Shown here piece by piece: positions 13,697 through 17,688 of a stretch of DNA of 17,688 nt. Every line of letters begins with the position of its first letter. Positions within the stretch are counted from its first letter, which is position 1. Under the pieces are notes generated by a model. The model made no database searches and had not been told where the DNA came from. It saw only the letters and a program-made list of their open reading frames with translations. The stretch is from DATLYH01 sp035575035. Its GTDB lineage: Bacteria > Planctomycetota > Planctomycetia > Gemmatales > Gemmataceae. The stretch is from the NCBI GenBank assembly GCA_035575035.1, contig DATLYH010000223.1, positions 1 to 17,688 of the forward strand. The letters run 5' to 3'. Made by a program: the position numbers and the translations under genes.

Positions 13697-14148
13697 GCCT
13701 GCGCTATCACTACGATTTGGAGCAAGTTCATAATCCGGTGCTGGCCTTGGGAGGACGCTACGTTCGACCTCGTCCCCTCATCCCGATAGCAATTGTCGGC
13801 CCAGCAGGGACCAGCCTTCGAGAAGCACTACTCGATACCGGGGCGGACGATACTGTCTTCCGCGAGGCGGTGGCTACTGCGATCGGCCTGGATCTGACGA
13901 ATGCCCCACAGGGGTCAGGAAGTGGTGTGGGCCTGGGACCCGTGCTGCTACGTTTTGCGGAAGTCACGCTCCGGCTAGCAACCGATCAGGAACAGCGGGA
14001 GTGGAAGGCCTGGGTAGGTTTTACACCGGCAAAACTGCGCTTCGCCGTGCTTGGCTTTGCTGGCTGTCTCCAGTATTTCGACGCGCTTTTCCGGGGCGGC
14101 CTGGAAGAAGTTGAACTGACCGTCAATGATCTGTACCCAGGAACTTAG
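13693..14148 (+). CDS. Retropepsin-like aspartic protease
   Basis: A 151-aa protein, single-domain and therefore expected to act as a dimer. The active-site loop is LLDTGADDTVF (46-56, catalytic D48), strikingly like the LLDTGADDTV of retroviral proteases. It is preceded by the strand PLIPIAIVGPAG and followed by a glycine-rich flap-like segment (QGSGSGVGLGP, 73-83) and the hydrophobic-hydrophobic-Gly motif of the family (FAVLGFAGCLQYFDA, 117-131). There is no signal peptide or membrane helix, so it should act in the cytoplasm. It overlaps its upstream partner by four bases and converges with the aldo/keto-reductase-like gene 21 bases on. Family assignment is strong; substrate unknown. Confidence 0.87.
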   Translation: MSLRYHYDLEQVHNPVLALGGRYVRPRPLIPIAIVGPAGTSLREALLDTGADDTVFREAVATAIGLDLTNAPQGSGSGVGLGPVLLRFAEVTLRLATDQEQREWKAWVGFTPAKLRFAVLGFAGCLQYFDALFRGGLEEVELTVNDLYPGT

Positions 14149-14169
14149 CCGTCTGCTCCTTCCTGCCCG

Positions 14170-15054
14170 TTACGGAAACCTCCCCGCATGCCGCCGCACG
14201 CGCCGGCCGTGCTCCGCCAGCATCCGGTATTCCTCGTCCGACAATGGGCCCGGTGCGTCCAGAACGGTCAGGTCCTCCTCCAGTTCCGCCCGGCTCTCAG
14301 GCGCCATTAGCGCTACGGTGACCGACGGCGACTGCAAGACGAAGCGATACCAGGCCGGCGCCCGCGGCACCACAAAGCCGGGCGGATCGTCGGGCGTCGG
14401 CTGCAGCAGAGCGCCCCAGCGCAGGCAGGTGTAGACCACGACCGGCATCCCCAGCGCGTCGGTGACGGGGAACACGTCCTGCTCGGCGCCGCGATGGGCA
14501 GCGTTGTAGCGGATCATGAGCATATCAAGCAGGCCGCTTCGCGCGGCCGCGGCCGCCAGCCGCCGCTGATGGCTTGTCAGCCCCAGCCAACGCACCTGAC
14601 CCTGACGCTGGGCCGCGCGGCAGAACTCCAGCGCCCCGCCCGGACTAATGATTTGCTGCCACTCCCCCGGCTCCTCCACATAGTAAAATGTGAGCACATC
14701 CACGTAATCGGTGCGCAGCTCCTGCAAGATCTGCCGCAACTCGATCCTCGCTGCGGCCGCCGTGCGGGCCTCGAACTGCACGCACACCATCACATCCTTC
14801 CGCCTCGACCCCAGTTCGCCGACGGTGCGGCTCAGGGCATCCGGGCTACCGCACCAGTTGAGGAAATTGGTGCCGCGCTCCACAGCGTGCCAGACGTCCT
14901 CGACCTTCAGGCCGCTCGTGCCGCGCGTCGCCAGGCCGAGCCGGCAGAGGGGAAACGACGGATGACGGAAGGATGAAGAAAGATAACCCCGCAGCGGCTC
15001 CGCGCGTCTCATTCCCCTCGTCCCGCTTGTCACCGGCTCTGGTTCATCCTTCAT
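14170..15054 (-). CDS. Aldo/keto-reductase-fold protein lacking the usual catalytic tetrad
   Basis: About 294 aa from ATG 15054, or 280 aa from the in-frame ATG at 15012. The barrel-type features of the AKR superfamily are clear: GLATRGTSG near 40, RTDYVDVLTFYYVEEP (114-129), GQVRWLGLTSHQRR (152-165) and LMIRYNAAHRGAEQDVFP (179-196). The conserved DTAxxYG strand is here NFLNWCGSPDALSR (63-76), the TK strand is VMVCVQFE (88-95, Q in place of Lys), and the His of VDxxxxH is Tyr. So the Asp-Tyr-Lys-His tetrad of ordinary AKRs is absent. The N-terminal 35 residues are partly coded by low-complexity repeats, so the true start may be 15012. It overlaps the DHS-like gene by 11 bases and is probably co-translated with it. 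Confidence 0.82.
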   Translation of the reverse strand: MKDEPEPVTSGTRGMRRAEPLRGYLSSSFRHPSFPLCRLGLATRGTSGLKVEDVWHAVERGTNFLNWCGSPDALSRTVGELGSRRKDVMVCVQFEARTAAAARIELRQILQELRTDYVDVLTFYYVEEPGEWQQIISPGGALEFCRAAQRQGQVRWLGLTSHQRRLAAAAARSGLLDMLMIRYNAAHRGAEQDVFPVTDALGMPVVVYTCLRWGALLQPTPDDPPGFVVPRAPAWYRFVLQSPSVTVALMAPESRAELEEDLTVLDAPGPLSDEEYRMLAEHGRRVRRHAGRFP

Positions 15055-15063
15055 CCTTCATCC
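15043..15063 (-). repeat. Three tandem 7-mers at the gene overlap, with an inverted partner at 14967-14977
   Basis: The 7-mer ttcatcc (plus strand) occurs three times without gaps. On the minus strand it reads as ATGAAGG units that provide the last codons and stop of the DHS-like gene and the first ATG of the AKR-like gene. The 11-mer ttcatccttcc (15057-15067) is the exact reverse complement of ggaaggatgaa (14967-14977), so a hairpin with a 79-base loop is possible. Confidence 0.8.
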
Positions 15064-16168
15064 TTCCTCGGGCGGCATACTCTTCCGCCAGCTGCTGCGT
15101 CAGGGCATCGAGCCGGTCCATCAGCCGCCGCAATGGGCGTGGGGCACGGACGGCCAGGGCGTAGACGGTGATCAGCGGCAGCGCCACGGTCGAATCGAGA
15201 TAGCAGGTCACCGTATCGGGCAGCTGCGACGGATCGACCTTGCCCCAGGTCATCGCCTCGGAGGGGGTCGCCCCGCTCAGGCCGCCGGTGTCGGGGCGGG
15301 CGTCGGTAATCTGAAGGAAGTAATCGTGGCCGCTCTCCGGCAGGCCGAGCACCTCCTGGATCTGCGGCTCCGTTTGCAGAATGAAGTTCTTCGGCGAGCC
15401 GCCCCCGAGAATGAACACAGCACTGCGGCCGTGCTTCTTGGCATGGTAAACCAGAGCGGCCGACTGGTTGACATCGCGGAGGGGGTCGAGGCGCAGGGCG
15501 GAGCCCTCCAGCTGCAAGGCGGCCAGGTTCATGCCGATGGAGCTATCGCCCGGCGAGGAGGTGAAGATCGGCACGCCGCAACGGTAAGCGGCGGCCAATA
15601 GACTGCGCCCCCTCCGGCCGATCTCCTCCTCGCGGGCCGCCAGGTACTTGCCGGCCAGGTAGTGGAATTCTGCCGTCCCCATCGTCTTCTGGAACGCCTC
15701 GCTGCGGCAGAGGGTACGGTAGAAACGGTCGGTGCCGAGCAGGTTCTCATAATCGAAAACGATGTCGTAGATGCGGATAATCTGGTGCTCGCGCAGCGCC
15801 CGGTCGTCCAGGCCGGGGCGCGATTGATGCAGGTCCATGCCCAGGGCGAAGTGGGTATCGTGATAGAGGTTGGCGCCGGTGCTGACGATCCAGTCGATGA
15901 AGCCGGCCTCCAGCAGCGGCACCAGGCACGAGGCGCCGAGCCCGGCCGGCGTCAGCGCCCCGCTCAGCGACAGGCCGACGGTTGTGTCGTCGGCGAGCAT
16001 CTTGGTGGCGAACAACCGGCATGCTTCGCGCAGCCGGCCGGCGTTGTACGACAGGAACGCTTCATCGATGACCTGCGGCAGGCTACTCTGCCCGGTCAAT
16101 GCCGGCGGGTCGATGCGCTTGTGGCTGATGGTGTGCAGATACTTCCCGCCATCCGTTGGATGATGCAC
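15044..16168 (-). CDS. Deoxyhypusine synthase-like protein
   Basis: A 374-aa cytoplasmic NAD-dependent enzyme. Family features are LSLSGALTPAGL (66-77), VSTGANLYHD (95-104), VFILGGGSPKNF (251-262), DYFLQITDARPDTGGLSGA (282-300) and PSEAMTWGKV with K310, aligned with the lysine that in eukaryotic DHS carries the aminobutyl group. Eukaryotic and archaeal DHS modify eIF5A; bacteria have no eIF5A, and bacterial members are thought to transfer the aminobutyl group to other acceptors such as putrescine (homospermidine synthase activity). GTG 16168 is chosen because GAGGAG (16176-16181) lies 7 bases before it; the longer upstream reading runs through intergenic repeats. The C-terminal MKDEG is coded by the tandem repeat. 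It lies downstream of the FMN protein and overlaps the AKR-like gene. Confidence 0.9.
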   Translation of the reverse strand: MHHPTDGGKYLHTISHKRIDPPALTGQSSLPQVIDEAFLSYNAGRLREACRLFATKMLADDTTVGLSLSGALTPAGLGASCLVPLLEAGFIDWIVSTGANLYHDTHFALGMDLHQSRPGLDDRALREHQIIRIYDIVFDYENLLGTDRFYRTLCRSEAFQKTMGTAEFHYLAGKYLAAREEEIGRRGRSLLAAAYRCGVPIFTSSPGDSSIGMNLAALQLEGSALRLDPLRDVNQSAALVYHAKKHGRSAVFILGGGSPKNFILQTEPQIQEVLGLPESGHDYFLQITDARPDTGGLSGATPSEAMTWGKVDPSQLPDTVTCYLDSTVALPLITVYALAVRAPRPLRRLMDRLDALTQQLAEEYAARGRMKDEG

Positions 16169-16186
16169 TTCAGCACTCCTCTTGGG

Positions 16187-16213
16187 AATGACGAATGACG
16201 AAGCACGAATGAC
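16187..16213 (+). repeat. Left arm of an inverted repeat in the 200-bp junction, plus a direct copy
   Basis: This 27-base segment (aatgacgaatgacgaagcac...) is the reverse complement of 16354-16380 with one mismatch; its inner 22 bases (16192-16213) are perfect. The first 17 bases also recur as a perfect direct copy at 16233-16249. It lies just upstream of the DHS-like gene's ribosome-binding site. Confidence 0.9.
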
Positions 16214-16353
16214 AAAAGAAGGACGAATACCTAATGACGAATGACGAAGGGAGCCCGAATGACCTATGCCAAAGGGAGTGCAGGGGCGGCCGGCCTTCCG
16301 ATGTCCCTTCCTCAAAGAGAGAGTGATGTTCTCCCTCCAGATTTCCTCATTTG

Positions 16354-16380
16354 GTCATTCGTGCTTCGTCATTCGGCATT
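16354..16380 (-). repeat. Right arm of the inverted repeat, overlapping the end of the FMN protein gene
   Basis: It pairs with 16187-16213 (22 perfect bases, 26 of 27 overall) across a 140-base spacer. Its distal part codes the last residues and TGA of the glutamate-synthase-like gene on the minus strand (Asn-Ala-Glu-stop). The spacer holds a further direct copy (16233-16249), gaatgac-type half units and otherwise no recognisable gene. Confidence 0.9.
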
Positions 16381-17688
16381 ACGCTTCCAGCCGGGCCCGC
16401 CGCCGAAGACGACGTTGGTGCCGGCCAGGGGAATCCCGGTGATCAGCGACGCCTCCAGGGTCAGGGCCCGCAGGTCCTCCGGCTCCAGGTCGTGGACATC
16501 GCGCTTGCCGCAAGCTCGGGCCAAAATCTGGATCTCGGCCGTCACCGCGTGGAACCAGTTGGCCACCCGTCGTGCCCCCTCGTCGATGTCGAGCCGCTTC
16601 ATCAGTTCGGGATCCTGTGTGGTAATGCCTACCGGACAGCGGCCCGTGTGACAATGGTGGCAGAAGTACGGGGCGGCCCCGATGGCATGGTAATCCTCAA
16701 TGTAGAGCGGCTTGTTGCAATTCAGAGCGATCAGGGCGGCGGTGCCGACGTAGACGGCGTCGGCGCCCAATGCCAGGGCCTTGGCCATGTCGCTGCCGTG
16801 GCGGAGGCCGCCCGCGATGATAAGCTGCACCTCGCCGTACAGCCCCAGTTCCTCCAGCGCTGCCCGCGCCTCGCAGACGGCCGCCAAGGTCGGGATGCCG
16901 GTGTGCTCTTGCAGCAGGTCGGGCGAGGCGCCGGTGCCCCCCTCCATGCCGTCTACCACGATCACGTCAGCCCCTGCCTTGGCGGCCAGTTTGACATCGT
17001 CGTAGACCCGGCTGGCCCCGAGCTTGACGAAGATCGGCACCTTCCAGTCGGTCGCCTCGCGCAGCTCCTCGATCTTGATGATCATGTCATCGGGACCGAG
17101 GAAGTCGGGGTGCCGGGCCGGGCTCCGCTGATCGACGCCGGGCGGCAGGTCGCGAATGCGAGCGATCTCCGGCGAAACCTTGGAGCCCAAGAGCAGGCCG
17201 CCGGTGCCGGGCTTGGCCCCCTGGCCGATGGTCAGCTCGATAGCGTCGGCCTGGCGCAGGTGATGGACATTGATGCCGTAGCGGCTCGGCAGTACCTCGT
17301 AGATCAGGACGCGCGAATTCTCGCGCTCGGCGGGGAGCATGCCGCCGTCGCCGGTGGTGGTGGAGGTGCCAGCCAAGGTCGCCCCCCGCGCCAGGGCCAC
17401 CTTGGCGTTGTACGACAGGGCACCATAGCTCATGCCGGTGACCATGACCGGGATGTCCAACTCAACCGGCTTCTCGGCGAAGCGGGTGCCGAGGACGGTC
17501 CGGGTCGAGCAGCTTTCGCGGTAGCCTTCAAGCGGGATGCGGGTCAGCCCGCAAGGGACGAAGGTGAGGTCATCGAACGTGGCCCAGGTGCGCGGCCGGA
17601 GAGTGCCGAAGCCGCGAATGCGGTAGCGGCCCAACTCGGCCTTGATCTGAATATCCTCGATGACGGCAGGGGTGAAGGTGCCGCTGGG
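16369..17688 (-). CDS. FMN-binding glutamate synthase-like protein, 5' truncated by the window
   Basis: The minus-strand frame is open to the window edge (reading PSGTFTPAVIEDIQIKAEL before GRYRIRGFG), so the N-terminus is outside. About 440 residues of a glutamate-synthase central/FMN domain are visible. They include VMVTGMSYGALS, TTTGDGGMLPAE, IELTIGQGAKPGTGG (FMN loop), IFVKLGASRVYDDV, VIVVDGMEGGTGASP (glutamine-derived ammonia/2-oxoglutarate site region) and ADAVYVGTAALIALNC. A Cys cluster, CHHCHTGRCPVG, resembles the 3Fe-4S site of GltB. No amidotransferase domain is seen here. Stand-alone proteins of this type are annotated as FMN-binding glutamate synthase family and their reaction is often unproven. 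The last three codons and stop fall in the inverted repeat. It probably heads the cluster with the DHS-like and AKR-like genes. Confidence 0.9.
   Translation of the reverse strand, partial: PSGTFTPAVIEDIQIKAELGRYRIRGFGTLRPRTWATFDDLTFVPCGLTRIPLEGYRESCSTRTVLGTRFAEKPVELDIPVMVTGMSYGALSYNAKVALARGATLAGTSTTTGDGGMLPAERENSRVLIYEVLPSRYGINVHHLRQADAIELTIGQGAKPGTGGLLLGSKVSPEIARIRDLPPGVDQRSPARHPDFLGPDDMIIKIEELREATDWKVPIFVKLGASRVYDDVKLAAKAGADVIVVDGMEGGTGASPDLLQEHTGIPTLAAVCEARAALEELGLYGEVQLIIAGGLRHGSDMAKALALGADAVYVGTAALIALNCNKPLYIEDYHAIGAAPYFCHHCHTGRCPVGITTQDPELMKRLDIDEGARRVANWFHAVTAEIQILARACGKRDVHDLEPEDLRALTLEASLITGIPLAGTNVVFGGGPGWKRNAE

Noticed and set aside
16169..16315. Upstream extension of the DHS-like gene to 16315
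   Set aside because: It would translate through the intergenic repeat elements. GTG 16168 with GAGGAG 7 bases upstream fits family length better.
1..17688. CRISPR array, tRNA, rRNA, transposase or phage genes
   Set aside because: No regularly spaced repeats of CRISPR type, no cloverleaf-like sequence and no such protein motifs were seen. The repeats found are low-complexity or inverted pairs without spacers.

Overview
The window is GC-rich throughout and reads as a chromosomal segment of a planctomycete, most likely of the Gemmata/Gemmatales type. This is inferred from several things: the protein flavour (proline-rich lipoproteins, a LolA-like secreted protein, a deoxyhypusine-synthase-like enzyme beside an unusual aldo/keto reductase), the loosely packed mosaic of short operons on both strands, and low-complexity 'aatgacgaatgacgaag'-type intergenic repeats. 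No rRNA, tRNA, transposase, integrase or CRISPR array is visible. The taxonomic call is from memory of protein families, not from a search.

Layout. Bases 2-316 hold the tail of an S9 prolyl-oligopeptidase-type peptidase. Bases 332-1254 hold an overlapping two-gene cassette of unknown function: a 183-aa conserved-looking protein and a TPR-like 124-aa partner. A penicillin-binding D-Ala-D-Ala carboxypeptidase of the PBP4/S13 family (1292-2857) converges with a polytopic GT87-type glycosyltransferase (2920-4302, minus). A secreted LolA-like protein (4558-5301) converges with a LOG-family nucleotide hydrolase (5393-5977, minus). A small three-helix membrane protein (6092-6556) converges with a two-gene minus-strand sensory operon. 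In that operon a membrane-anchored periplasmic-binding-protein-like protein (8196-9893) is followed five to eight bases later by a transmembrane histidine kinase (6568-8187), with no response regulator in the window.

From 10081 to 14148 genes run on the plus strand: a 41-aa zinc-ribbon protein, a stand-alone double Clp-N-domain protein, a proline-rich lipoprotein with a phosphatase-like domain that lacks the catalytic Cys and Arg, a Cys/Met-metabolism PLP enzyme, and an overlapping pair of a small DUF5678-like protein and a retropepsin-like aspartic protease. From 17688 back to 14170 a minus-strand cluster encodes an FMN-dependent glutamate-synthase-like protein (start outside the window), a deoxyhypusine-synthase-like protein and an aldo/keto-reductase-fold protein without the usual catalytic tetrad. 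Both junctions in this cluster are built of short GATGA/AATGACG-type repeats that supply stop codons, a start codon and inverted arms.

The most interesting candidates are the binding-protein/histidine-kinase operon, the retropepsin cassette, the 332-1254 cassette, the DHS-like/pseudo-AKR pair, and the repeat structures at 15043-15067 and 16187-16380. Several sigma70-like promoters can be read (near 4466, 6024, 9936, 9986, 10383 and 13383). No convincing intrinsic terminator with a U tract was found.
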